NCBI RefSeq assembly: GCF_003243515.1
Contig: NZ_QFRA01000043.1
Location: 1 to 14,614 of the forward strand
Source of the DNA: Corynebacterium kroppenstedtii
GTDB taxonomy: Bacteria > Actinomycetota > Actinomycetes > Mycobacteriales > Mycobacteriaceae
Length of the DNA stretch: 14,614 bases
Direction: 5' to 3'
Shown here: positions 8,078 to 14,614 of the stretch, piece by piece
How the letters are laid out: every line of letters starts with the position of its first letter
How positions within the stretch are numbered: position 1 is the stretch's first letter
Notes under the pieces: model-generated
What the model was told of the DNA's origin: nothing
Seen by the model: only the letters and a program-made list of their open reading frames with translations
Databases searched by the model: none
Position numbers and translations under genes: made by a program

Positions 8078-8995
8078 GTGGAGAAGATAAAGGCGTATGT
8101 GGCGCTCACGAAGCCACGGGTAATTGAGCTTCTCCTGGTCGCAACGATTCCCGCCATGCTTCAGGCGGATCGCGGTACTATCCACCTCTGGCTCATTTTG
8201 TTAACGCTTGTCGGGGGATGGATGGGAGCTGCTGCTGCCAACTCTTTCAACATGATCGTCGACAGTGACATCGACAAGGTTATGAAGAGGACCCAGAACC
8301 GTCCCTTGGTGGATGGTCGGCTGACTCTCACAGAAGCCAAGGTTTTTGCCTCATCGATGACTGTGCTGAGCTTTTTGTTCCTCACATTCTTGTGCCATTC
8401 GCTCTTAGCAGCAGTTTTCGTGATGCTGACCATCCTCTTTTATATCTTCGTCTACACGAAATGGCTCAAGCGCCGGACGTGGCAGAACGTAATTTGGGGC
8501 GGGGCAGCAGGATGCATGCCCGTCATTGTCGGCTGGGCCGTTATTGCTGATAACACGTCCAATCATTCGGTGGCTGGATGGCTACAAGCAGTCGCGCTAT
8601 TTATGATCATCTTCTTCTGGACACCGCCGCACACGTGGGCTCTAGGTATGCGATATGAAGAGGATTATCGCGGCGCCGGGGTGCCTATGATGCCAGTAGT
8701 GAAAACGCGAGCTCAGGTTGCGAAGCAAATTCTTCTCTATACCTGGCTTACTGTCCTCACGTCCCTGACCCTTATTTTCGCGTCAGGGTGGTTTTACACT
8801 CTCACCGCAATCGGGGCTGGGGCATGGTTCATTATCAGTGCCACTCGCCTCTACAAGCGAATCTCTACTGGTAAACCAGTGACACCTATTCGGTTATTTA
8901 TTTTGTCGAATAACTACTTGTCGTTGTTGTTCGTTGGTCTCTCCATTGATGCGGTGATCAATTTACAACCGCTTCACGAAGTTCTCGGCTTTTAA
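8078..8995 (+). CDS. ctaB: Protoheme IX farnesyltransferase (heme O synthase)
   Basis: This UbiA-family membrane prenyltransferase attaches a farnesyl group to protoheme to make heme O, the precursor of heme A for the aa3 cytochrome oxidase. It has 305 residues with multiple hydrophobic helices. NSFNMIVDSDID (55-66) is the first Asp-rich substrate motif, YTKWLKRRT is at 126-134, and EEDYRGAGVPMMP (184-196) is the second conserved motif; LTKPRVIELLLVATIPAML near the N-terminus is also typical. The only usable start in frame is GTG 8078, with GGAGG 12 nt upstream and AGAGG 3 nt upstream. The frame stays open back to 7970 without another start codon. A 22-codon reading frame (8022-8090) overlaps the start. 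It is transcribed away from tkt and toward ctaA, which acts next in the pathway. Confidence 0.96.
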   Translation: MEKIKAYVALTKPRVIELLLVATIPAMLQADRGTIHLWLILLTLVGGWMGAAAANSFNMIVDSDIDKVMKRTQNRPLVDGRLTLTEAKVFASSMTVLSFLFLTFLCHSLLAAVFVMLTILFYIFVYTKWLKRRTWQNVIWGGAAGCMPVIVGWAVIADNTSNHSVAGWLQAVALFMIIFFWTPPHTWALGMRYEEDYRGAGVPMMPVVKTRAQVAKQILLYTWLTVLTSLTLIFASGWFYTLTAIGAGAWFIISATRLYKRISTGKPVTPIRLFILSNNYLSLLFVGLSIDAVINLQPLHEVLGF

Positions 8996-9058
8996 GAACT
9001 GATCACCGAGCACAATCATCTATTCGACAAAAAGAATTCGCGTAGTAGACAAAGCAAA

Positions 9059-9127
9059 GTCCGCCGGGACCCCGGTACACATAAACCAGTGACACCTCTA
9101 TGGGGAGGTAGGGAGTCCTCGGCGGAC
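9059..9127 (-). terminator. Large hairpin at the ctaB/ctaA junction, probable ctaA terminator
   Basis: GTCCGCCG (9059-9066) pairs with CGGCGGAC (9120-9127), and the stem continues with GGAC (9067-9070) against GTCC (9115-9118) past a bulged T. This gives about 12 bp. Within the long loop, ACCTC (9094-9098) and GAGGT (9105-9109) form a second hairpin. On the minus strand the stem is followed by TTTGCTTTGTC, which fits termination of leftward ctaA transcription. The 44-nt branched interior is larger than an ordinary terminator needs. Confidence 0.45.
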
Positions 9128-9144
9128 AAGAAAACATGATCGAC

Positions 9145-9174
9145 GGAAGCCGCTACAACGCGCAGCAGGCTTCC
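9145..9174. repeat. 7-bp inverted repeat next to the ctaA stop codon
   Basis: GGAAGCC (9145-9151) pairs perfectly with GGCTTCC (9168-9174) around a 16-nt loop. The plus strand continues TAAAATCTTT, so it could help end ctaB transcription. It stands in tandem with the larger hairpin at 9059-9127 in the 192-nt convergent gap. Confidence 0.4.
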
Positions 9175-9187
9175 TAAAATCTTTAAC

Positions 9188-10231
9188 CTAAATCCTTGGA
9201 GCGGCGCGCCGCTTGCCCTGTGCCCACAACACTGCTGTCACAGCACAGATCACACCAGAACCAATAACGTGAAGCGGAACAGTCCACCGGGGAACGTCCA
9301 GCCAATACTGGACGATGCCAACCCCAGCCTGAAGAACAATCAAGACAACCAACCATTGTGTCGTCTTCATGATCGCTCGGTCAGCTCGAACAGTGAGAAG
9401 CCCGAACAATAAACCTGCCACGAGGCCGAGGTACAGGTACATCGCGTGCGCATGCAGGTGCGCCATCAAATCAAGCGGTATTTGGAGCCGTGAATCGGCG
9501 GGGACCTCCGAGTCGCCTGCGTGAGGGCCAGCACCCGTCACCATGGTTCCTGTGATCAGGGTGATCCCCATGGCGATGGACGACATGAGAGCCAGCCAGC
9601 GCAAAGGCTGCGGGTACATCACTTGAGCTTTACCGTCGTCGGGTTCGTCGATTCGAACCCACAGCAACGCGGCAAGCCATACGAGCACCATCGAAGGCAA
9701 AAAGTGCAGGGCAACCATCCACCACGCCAGATCAAGGTGCACGGAAATACCGCCGATGACCGCCTGGGCTATCACACCGGTACCTTGGATGAACGCCAAG
9801 ACGATGATTTCTGAACGCCGTTTGGCACGCGACACCGCGAGAAACGCCAAAATGACGAAAATGGTCAGAACGAAGGTGAGCGTGCGGTTTCCGAATTCAA
9901 TGAGCTGGTGAACCCATGGGATTGATCCAGATTCTGGAACCAACGATCCCGGTTGGCACTCGGGCCATGTCGGGCAGCCCAACCCTGAAGCTGTCACACG
10001 AACAATCGAGCCCGTGAATGTGATGCCAATCTGGGCAATTAACAACGCCAGCGCAAACAATCGCTGGCGGGCCACAGTACACACGGGGAAGCGGGTACGA
10101 CGAGCAAAGGAATAGCAGCCGCGGACGAATCCTCCTGTCGTCGATGGAGGAGTGGTCGCATCTTCACGGGAGCCGGGACCTAATTGTGTCGGTTCGTCAC
10201 GCCGAGCATCATTAGTCTGAATTGCACTCAC
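9188..10231 (-). CDS. ctaA: Heme A synthase
   Basis: This membrane enzyme oxidises the C8 methyl of heme O to give heme A. Numbering here is for the 347-residue form. TGSIVRVTASGLGCPTWPEC near 73-92 is diagnostic and contains the Cys86/Cys92 pair of the outer loop. The four expected heme-ligand histidine sites are visible: HQLIEFGNR (H108), ALHFLPS (H176), AHLHAHAMY (258-262) and PLHVIG (H321). About eight membrane helices follow a polar N-terminal tail of roughly 55 residues. I chose GTG 10231 because GGAG lies 4 nt upstream. GTG 10306, with GGAGG 13 nt upstream, would add 25 mostly hydrophobic residues and cannot be excluded. The gene lies downstream of the ABC exporter in the same orientation and converges with ctaB. 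Confidence 0.95.
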   Translation of the reverse strand: MSAIQTNDARRDEPTQLGPGSREDATTPPSTTGGFVRGCYSFARRTRFPVCTVARQRLFALALLIAQIGITFTGSIVRVTASGLGCPTWPECQPGSLVPESGSIPWVHQLIEFGNRTLTFVLTIFVILAFLAVSRAKRRSEIIVLAFIQGTGVIAQAVIGGISVHLDLAWWMVALHFLPSMVLVWLAALLWVRIDEPDDGKAQVMYPQPLRWLALMSSIAMGITLITGTMVTGAGPHAGDSEVPADSRLQIPLDLMAHLHAHAMYLYLGLVAGLLFGLLTVRADRAIMKTTQWLVVLIVLQAGVGIVQYWLDVPRWTVPLHVIGSGVICAVTAVLWAQGKRRAAPRI

Positions 10232-10357
10232 GATTCTCCAGCCTACAGCCCGCACGGCGAACACCACGATCAGCACACACGTGGGGTTATTCACGAAAAT
10301 CCTCACGCGGAGTTGCAGGCCTCCGATAATCCAGATCTAGCCGACGACGGCAACGTC

Positions 10358-11215
10358 TTAGGCGGTGAAGCGGAACAGCTTGCTCGCAGCGAAACCGCCA
10401 AGAGCAGACCACATAAGCATGATCACGAGAGCAAAGACGTTAAAGCTCCCGTGGAACGCGTCGATAAGTCCTTGAGTCAAGGCGACCGAGGGGAAGAGCA
10501 TGAGCAGCACATGGATCCCCTCGCGGATTCCCGGCTCCATCGCAACGATTGCCGCCACACCCATGAGCCCGAACCACAGGAGATTCCCCAGCGCCAGAAC
10601 AACCTCAGAATGGAGCGTGCCACCCAATAACAGCCCTAGGGCGGTGAACGCAACAGGTCCCACGATAAGGAAAACAATCCCCATCACGACGCCGAGGGGA
10701 GTCGTCGACCACCCCATGACCATGGCGATCGCACCAAGAACCAGGGTTTGCAGTAACACCACGACCACAACGGCACACGCTTTACCAGCAATAATCGCCC
10801 ACTTCGGGAGGGCCGAGGCCCCCATCCGCTTTAGGGCTCCATATCGCCGGTCGAAGACGACAGCAATCGCCTGACCCGTGAATCCCGCAGACATCACTGC
10901 AACGGCTAAGACCATGGGGAACAGCCGCGCGATCGGATCGTCGAGGTCTAGAAACGGCATCAATGTGAAGCCGATAAGCATGGCAATGGGGATGACCATC
11001 GAGAGAAGCTGCTGCTCACCGTGACGCAAGAACAGGAGAGTCTCCATTCTCGCTTGAGCAGAAACAAGCTTCGTCGTGGAGGCTCGTCGGGGCTGTGGCG
11101 TAAACGTCCCCGGCGCAAAACGCGAATCCTCGGTGGTCTCCGTGTCCTGAGCAGAGGCCTCAGTGGGGGATTGAGTGCCAGTAAGAGACTGTGTGCTGCG
11201 ATTGTCTGCCATCAT
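10358..11215 (-). CDS. ABC-2 type transporter permease
   Basis: This is a membrane subunit of an ABC exporter, 285 residues. A polar, Thr/Ser-rich N-terminal tail (1-55) precedes about six hydrophobic segments near 70-89, 97-120, 139-168, 174-199, 204-225 and 260-280. FDRRYGALKRMGASALPKW (121-139) resembles the cytosolic coupling region of DrrB-like permeases. The ATG follows the ATPase stop codon with no gap (TAA then ATG), and GAGG lies 6 nt upstream, so translation is probably coupled to the ATPase. The substrate is unknown. The position between ctaA and mptB matches the pair I recall as Rv1456c/Rv1457c and Rv1458c in M. tuberculosis, annotated only as an antibiotic-type ABC transporter. 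Confidence 0.88.
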   Translation of the reverse strand: MMADNRSTQSLTGTQSPTEASAQDTETTEDSRFAPGTFTPQPRRASTTKLVSAQARMETLLFLRHGEQQLLSMVIPIAMLIGFTLMPFLDLDDPIARLFPMVLAVAVMSAGFTGQAIAVVFDRRYGALKRMGASALPKWAIIAGKACAVVVVVLLQTLVLGAIAMVMGWSTTPLGVVMGIVFLIVGPVAFTALGLLLGGTLHSEVVLALGNLLWFGLMGVAAIVAMEPGIREGIHVLLMLFPSVALTQGLIDAFHGSFNVFALVIMLMWSALGGFAASKLFRFTA

Positions 11216-12214
11216 TTAGGACCTCATCTCTCGTCCGGTGATATCCAAGAAGACGTCCTCAAGACTCCGATGGTCCACCGTTAGATCGGTAATCAGAATT
11301 CCTTGAGCACTAGCAGCGGCTGCAATAGCGCTCACTGCTTCTGGGTTCGCCTGCCCATCCACGCGGTAATGCTGTGGGCGCACAGCCGAGACGCGAAGCG
11401 GCGGCTGGCTCACTTTCGGCGCGTCATCATTTCCTGCGTGGGTAGCGCCAGTGCGGGTGTTCTCTGCCAGGAAACTGTTGGCAGCCGACAAATCCAGCGC
11501 GCCCGACGTCGTTAAGGAAATTCGTGCATCATCCGCATTCGTTAATTCCTGAGTGGTGCCGTGGGCAACGACGCGACCATGATCAATGATCAACACGGTA
11601 TCCGCTAATGATTCCGCCTCATCCATCATGTGGGTGGTGAGCAATACGGTCACCCCATCGCGACGGAGGGAGCTGATTAAATCCCACACAGCAAGTCGTG
11701 ACTGAGCGTCCAGACCAGCAGTGGGCTCGTCTAAAAAGATCACTTCCGGACGGCCGACTAATGCGCAGGCCAACGAGAGCCGCTGCTTCTGGCCACCGCT
11801 GAGCCGACGATACGGCGTGTGAGCATGGTCAGTCAGCCCGACGATCTCCAGAAGCCAGGAGGGATCTAACGGATTCTGGCTGTAACTCGCCAACAGAGAC
11901 AGCATCTCTTTGACCCGTATGCCTGGGTACGAACCCCCGTTCTGGAGCATGATGCCGATCCGGGCACGAATCTCGTCAGTTTGCGTCGACGGGTCCATCC
12001 CGAGAAGCTCAATTGATCCGGAATCGGGAGTCTGGAATCCCTCACACATTTCGATCGTCGTCGTTTTACCGGCACCATTCGGGCCCAGCAGAGCGAAAAC
12101 TTCGCCACGACGAACTGAAAAGCTGATGCCATCGACGGCCCGCCGGGATTTGAAAGTCCGCACGACGGAATGGAGGATTAACGCATCACCACGCGAATTT
12201 TTCGAGTGAGTCAC
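11216..12214 (-). CDS. ABC transporter ATP-binding protein
   Basis: This is the cytosolic ATPase subunit of the exporter, 332 residues. All nucleotide-binding motifs are intact: Walker A GPNGAGKT (44-51), Q-loop Gln91, signature LSGGQ (138-142), Walker B VIFLDE (158-163), D-loop AGLD (166-169) and H-loop His195. A C-terminal regulatory region of about 110 residues ends with SLEDVFLDITGREMRS, a pattern common in CcmA/DrrA-type exporters. It includes a low-complexity linker near 245-270. GTG 12214 has no ribosome binding site, but a -10-like TACACT ends 8 nt before it, so a leaderless message is likely. The stop codon abuts the permease start. The substrate is unknown; drug, lipid or heme-related export are all possible. 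Confidence 0.92.
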   Translation of the reverse strand: MTHSKNSRGDALILHSVVRTFKSRRAVDGISFSVRRGEVFALLGPNGAGKTTTIEMCEGFQTPDSGSIELLGMDPSTQTDEIRARIGIMLQNGGSYPGIRVKEMLSLLASYSQNPLDPSWLLEIVGLTDHAHTPYRRLSGGQKQRLSLACALVGRPEVIFLDEPTAGLDAQSRLAVWDLISSLRRDGVTVLLTTHMMDEAESLADTVLIIDHGRVVAHGTTQELTNADDARISLTTSGALDLSAANSFLAENTRTGATHAGNDDAPKVSQPPLRVSAVRPQHYRVDGQANPEAVSAIAAAASAQGILITDLTVDHRSLEDVFLDITGREMRS

Positions 12215-12222
12215 AGGGTACG

Positions 12223-12228
12223 AGTGTA
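12223..12228 (-). promoter_or_regulatory. Predicted -10 element for a leaderless ABC operon message
   Basis: TACACT on the minus strand ends 8 nt before the GTG at 12214, about where transcription would start. The GTG lacks a Shine-Dalgarno sequence, and no good -35 hexamer is seen (CTGTCG at 17-nt spacing). Leaderless genes are common in corynebacteria and mycobacteria. Confidence 0.4.
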
Positions 12229-12260
12229 GCGCGACGAACTGATACCGACAGAGAGACTCA

Positions 12261-12274
12261 GCGGTAGCTACCGC
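12261..12274. repeat. 14-bp perfect palindrome over the mptB stop codon
   Basis: GCGGTAGCTACCGC is self-complementary across all 14 bases. It contains the mptB stop codon (TAG, 12270-12268) and lies 32 bp upstream of the predicted -10 of the ABC operon. It could be an operator for a dimeric repressor or activator. No U-tract follows, so it is not a typical terminator. Confidence 0.4.
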
Positions 12275-14115
12275 AGTGAACGCGACCGATCACGATTGTC
12301 CGTGTTCTTCGTGGTCTTGTGGTGGGTGCTTCGTGAGAATTTGGCCTTAGGTGTGTGGGCCGGATCCTGATGGCCGAGCACGATCCCTGGGGATCGAACC
12401 TCGATGACTTTGAGGATGAAATACCCTAGTGCTACCAAGACGGCGAAACTCACTGCGGCGACGATATATGTCTGTGTCACGCTCCACGCAGGCAGCTTCA
12501 GTCCGCGAGGCAGAACGAAGAAACTGAGAATGATGGAATAGATAACGGTCGTATTTCTGAATAGAGCGCGGTTCGCCCACGCCGCCAGCGGAATAATGGC
12601 CCACAATGCGTACCAGGGGTGAACAACGGGGAAAAGAAAAACGAGCACGAGCATCCCGACCCCGTATCCGCCGACGGGGTGGAGGCGACCGCGATAGGTC
12701 GCTACAAGCATGCGGACCATCCACAGCGCAGCAACAGCCAACCCCACCACGTGAATAAACGACGTCATTGCCTCCGTGTGGTCACCCAGCCCGAGCAAAC
12801 TACCTAGGAAACCGGCAAAAATGCCGAGAAGCGTGGTGATCGACATCCAGCTGACGATATCGGCCGCTCCGCCCTGCACAGTGAGCCATTGGAGGCCGAG
12901 CCCAGAAGCAAAAGACAGGCCGACGACGAAGAACACCAGTAAGGATTCCACGATGACGGTGGCGAGCAGCCACGCATGTTTACGGTGGATAGAACGAATG
13001 AGCGTGACCCACACAAAGCCCAGCGCAACAATGCTGGTCACTTTGACCATGATCGCGCAACAGATCGCTCCGACGCCGGCAACGAAATACAATATGCTTC
13101 GGCGCGTGAACAGCGTCGAGGCCGACGTCGTCGGCTCTACAGAAACCAGGGAGGGCAACTCGGACCCGGATGGGGACTCGTCCAGTAGACGCTCGAAAGC
13201 CCTGAAGCACCATTCCATGCCGACCATCAGCAAGCCGAGCATGATCGACTCATTGTGGATACCGCCGACGAGGTGAAGAAGCGATAACGGGTTTAACACA
13301 CCAAGCCACAGCGCAGCCGATGCCTCCACACCACAGCGACGGGCGAGCTTGATGACGGCCCACGCACACAACGTGAGGCCGATAATCGACACCAGCCGGT
13401 AGAGGAAAACAGCGGCGATAATGTTCTCGTTGGTTAACCACGAGATCACTTGGCCGCCCATAATGGCGACGGGCCCATACGGGGACGGCGAATGAGACCA
13501 CACTAAAGGCACCGATCGAGCAAGAGGATCTGCCACGCCTAATAAATCAACCGGACCGCCCTGATACGGGTTGAGCCCTCGAGCTGCAATCGCCCCCTGA
13601 GCTATATATGAATAAATATCCTGGGTAAAAAGCGGAGCAGTAAAGCCCAGAGGAATGACCCACGCAACAAAGGTCCGGACCATCACCGGGGCAGTAGCCC
13701 AACCATGACCATGTTCACGTGGACCGGCTAACGCGAAATAGCCCATCAGCGCCCACGCTGTGACAAGAAAACCGATGCCGACGAACACAAGCACAGTCGA
13801 CGTCAAGAACATTCGACCCATGAGGTTAGCAATGGGGAAATCCCAGAGCGTGTTGTCGACAACAGGCATCGCCCCCGCACCCCAGCCACCAATCATGATT
13901 AAGACGGATCCGAAAGTGCCAAGCCACCGCAAGAGCGCGAATCGACGAAGATCAGAAACCCCAAAACGCTTGAGGCGGGGCCGCGCCGGGCCTTCACCGA
14001 GAAAACCTTCTGCGGAGCGTGAACCAGCTACCCCAAACTCCGGGACGACGGAGGAAAACTCGCGCCGGCTGATGTCCAGGAGTCGATGGAAGAACGATGG
14101 TCCACGAGTGCCCAT
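12268..14115 (-). CDS. mptB: Alpha-(1->6)-mannopyranosyltransferase, MptB family
   Basis: This GT-C membrane enzyme uses polyprenyl-phosphate mannose outside the cytoplasm to build the proximal alpha-1,6-mannan core of lipomannan-type lipoglycans. It has 615 residues from ATG 14115, chosen for GGAGG 8 nt upstream; an in-frame GTG at 14214 would add 33 residues without a binding site. The first helix is at about 61-83. QDIYSY (165-170), NPYQGGP (182-188) and HSPSPYGPV just beyond are family-typical outer-loop motifs. More than ten hydrophobic segments follow. A polar insertion separates two helices near residues 310-340, and a basic, Lys/Arg/Thr-rich tail of about 40 residues ends the protein. 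Position beside the ABC exporter and divergent from the probable sufR matches M. tuberculosis Rv1459c as I recall it. Confidence 0.92.
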   Translation of the reverse strand: MGTRGPSFFHRLLDISRREFSSVVPEFGVAGSRSAEGFLGEGPARPRLKRFGVSDLRRFALLRWLGTFGSVLIMIGGWGAGAMPVVDNTLWDFPIANLMGRMFLTSTVLVFVGIGFLVTAWALMGYFALAGPREHGHGWATAPVMVRTFVAWVIPLGFTAPLFTQDIYSYIAQGAIAARGLNPYQGGPVDLLGVADPLARSVPLVWSHSPSPYGPVAIMGGQVISWLTNENIIAAVFLYRLVSIIGLTLCAWAVIKLARRCGVEASAALWLGVLNPLSLLHLVGGIHNESIMLGLLMVGMEWCFRAFERLLDESPSGSELPSLVSVEPTTSASTLFTRRSILYFVAGVGAICCAIMVKVTSIVALGFVWVTLIRSIHRKHAWLLATVIVESLLVFFVVGLSFASGLGLQWLTVQGGAADIVSWMSITTLLGIFAGFLGSLLGLGDHTEAMTSFIHVVGLAVAALWMVRMLVATYRGRLHPVGGYGVGMLVLVFLFPVVHPWYALWAIIPLAAWANRALFRNTTVIYSIILSFFVLPRGLKLPAWSVTQTYIVAAVSFAVLVALGYFILKVIEVRSPGIVLGHQDPAHTPKAKFSRSTHHKTTKNTDNRDRSRSLR

Positions 14116-14324
14116 GTCAAGGTCCTCCCATCGTTCCCCACTAGTTCTTATCATCAGCGCATAAGGCCCACGCGCTGCACGTTCACGCGCATTGAGCCCC
14201 TCACATTCAAGCACGGCCTATTCCAAGGCATTGCCATGACGTCGAGTGTAGTCAACGTCGCCAGCTGAACTGTTTTTGTATCCCCCGTCCGGACTAGCAA
14301 AACAAACCGTAATTCACCCCCTCT

Positions 14325-14368
14325 GTGTAGGAATAGAATTCCGACACACTAATGTTGTGTAAAGTGTG
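14325..14368. promoter_or_regulatory. Overlapping operator-like inverted repeats between mptB and the regulator
   Basis: The first repeat (14325-14347) pairs GTGT with ACAC and GGAAT with ATTCC around AGA, with one mismatch. The second (14345-14368) pairs CACACT with AGTGTG over a 12-nt spacer. They share positions 14345-14347. A -10-like TAAAGT (14360-14365, plus strand) lies in the second, without a clear -35. This placement fits regulator binding at a rightward promoter, perhaps autoregulation by the gene at 14562. For mptB on the minus strand, a weak -10-like TACACT is at 14250-14245. Positions 14116-14324 show no other element or gene. Confidence 0.35.
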
Positions 14369-14561
14369 ATAGCGCAGGTGGGGACAGCCCCACGCTATGC
14401 ACCGTCGTGGGCACAGACCTCCATGTGCAGCCTCATACTCACGACACTTCACGTGTGACGGCGTGAAACACAAAGCGATCCTGGGCTTACACACCGGATG
14501 ACAAGCAGCGACGAAACTCCGCCCTGTCGGATGCTTCGTTTTCGTGAGAGAGGAAGGCGCT
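14369..14561 (+). promoter_or_regulatory. Hairpin-rich 5' leader of the regulator gene
   Basis: This is about 190 nt without a plausible gene. ATAGCG (14369-14374) pairs with CGCTAT (14393-14398), enclosing TGGGG/CCCCA around an ACAG loop with a 4-nt bulge. Further on, GCACA/TGTGC, CGTG/CACG and CCGTC/GACGG pairs can nest between about 14402 and 14461. Just before the start codon, ACGAA and TTCGT can pair, followed by TTTCG. It resembles a structured leader, but I do not recognise a riboswitch family. Confidence 0.3.
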
Positions 14562-14614
14562 ATGAACGACCATGCCCCCGGACCAGAGGGTCAGACTCGT
14601 CAACGCATCATGTC
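14562..14614 (+). CDS. sufR: Partial transcriptional regulator, probable SufR
   Basis: Only the first 17 codons are present; the gene runs off the right edge. ATG 14562 is preceded by AGGAAGG, 4 nt away. The peptide starts MNDHAPGPEG and continues QTRQRIM, which resembles the TRxRI/VL lead-in to the first helix of a winged-helix domain. The assignment rests on synteny: in mycobacteria and corynebacteria the gene divergent from mptB is sufR, the iron-sulfur cluster repressor that heads the suf operon. The sequence alone shows only a reading frame with a good binding site. Confidence 0.55.
   Translation, partial: MNDHAPGPEGQTRQRIM

Noticed and set aside
12776..13276. 166-codon plus-strand reading frame
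   Set aside because: It is antisense to the membrane helices of mptB and has no start signal or family features.
14294..14494. 66-codon Cys-rich minus-strand frame in the mptB/regulator intergenic region
   Set aside because: No ribosome binding site or recognisable domain is seen, and the region is better explained by inverted repeats and a leader.

Overview
This window is a core chromosomal segment of an actinobacterium, most likely a Corynebacterium or a close relative in the Mycobacteriales. The evidence is the gene order together with the protein sequences. A leftward tkt-tal-zwf-opcA-pgl cluster lies opposite a rightward ctaB. Beyond it come a leftward ctaA, a two-gene ABC exporter and a MptB-type mannosyltransferase, and the start of a rightward regulator that is probably sufR. 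From memory, this is essentially the arrangement of Mycobacterium tuberculosis Rv1445c-Rv1460 and of Corynebacterium glutamicum. OpcA and MptB are characteristic of this group. The species cannot be fixed from the sequence alone. I see no mobile element, CRISPR array, tRNA or rRNA.

Positions 1-213 hold no gene I can support, only two tandem inverted repeats, one of which is a good bidirectional terminator. Positions 214-7646 (minus strand) carry the pentose phosphate operon: transketolase, transaldolase, glucose-6-phosphate dehydrogenase, its assembly factor OpcA and 6-phosphogluconolactonase. The gaps are 47-108 nt, and one sigma-A-like promoter is visible ahead of tkt (7734-7762). Positions 7647-8077 are a divergent intergenic region with two unexplained nested inverted repeats. 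ctaB (8078-8995, plus) faces ctaA (9188-10231, minus) across a 192-nt junction rich in hairpins. The quinone oxidoreductase gene that I recall between ctaB and ctaA in relatives is absent.

Positions 10358-12214 (minus) encode an ABC-2 permease and its ATPase, directly abutting, with a possible leaderless promoter just upstream. mptB follows (12268-14115, minus). Positions 14116-14561 are a second divergent region. It contains overlapping operator-like inverted repeats and a hairpin-rich leader for the gene starting at 14562.

Functionally, the left block makes NADPH, ribose-5-phosphate and erythrose-4-phosphate. CtaB and CtaA convert protoheme to heme O and then heme A for the aa3 cytochrome c oxidase. 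The ABC exporter sits in the same orientation as ctaA and has no assigned substrate. MptB builds the alpha-1,6-mannan core of cell envelope lipoglycans. Several proteins are longer than I recall for their C. glutamicum counterparts because of acidic or low-complexity insertions, most clearly OpcA (residues 69-132). No clearly novel system is evident. The most useful leads are the structured intergenic stretches and the OpcA insertion.
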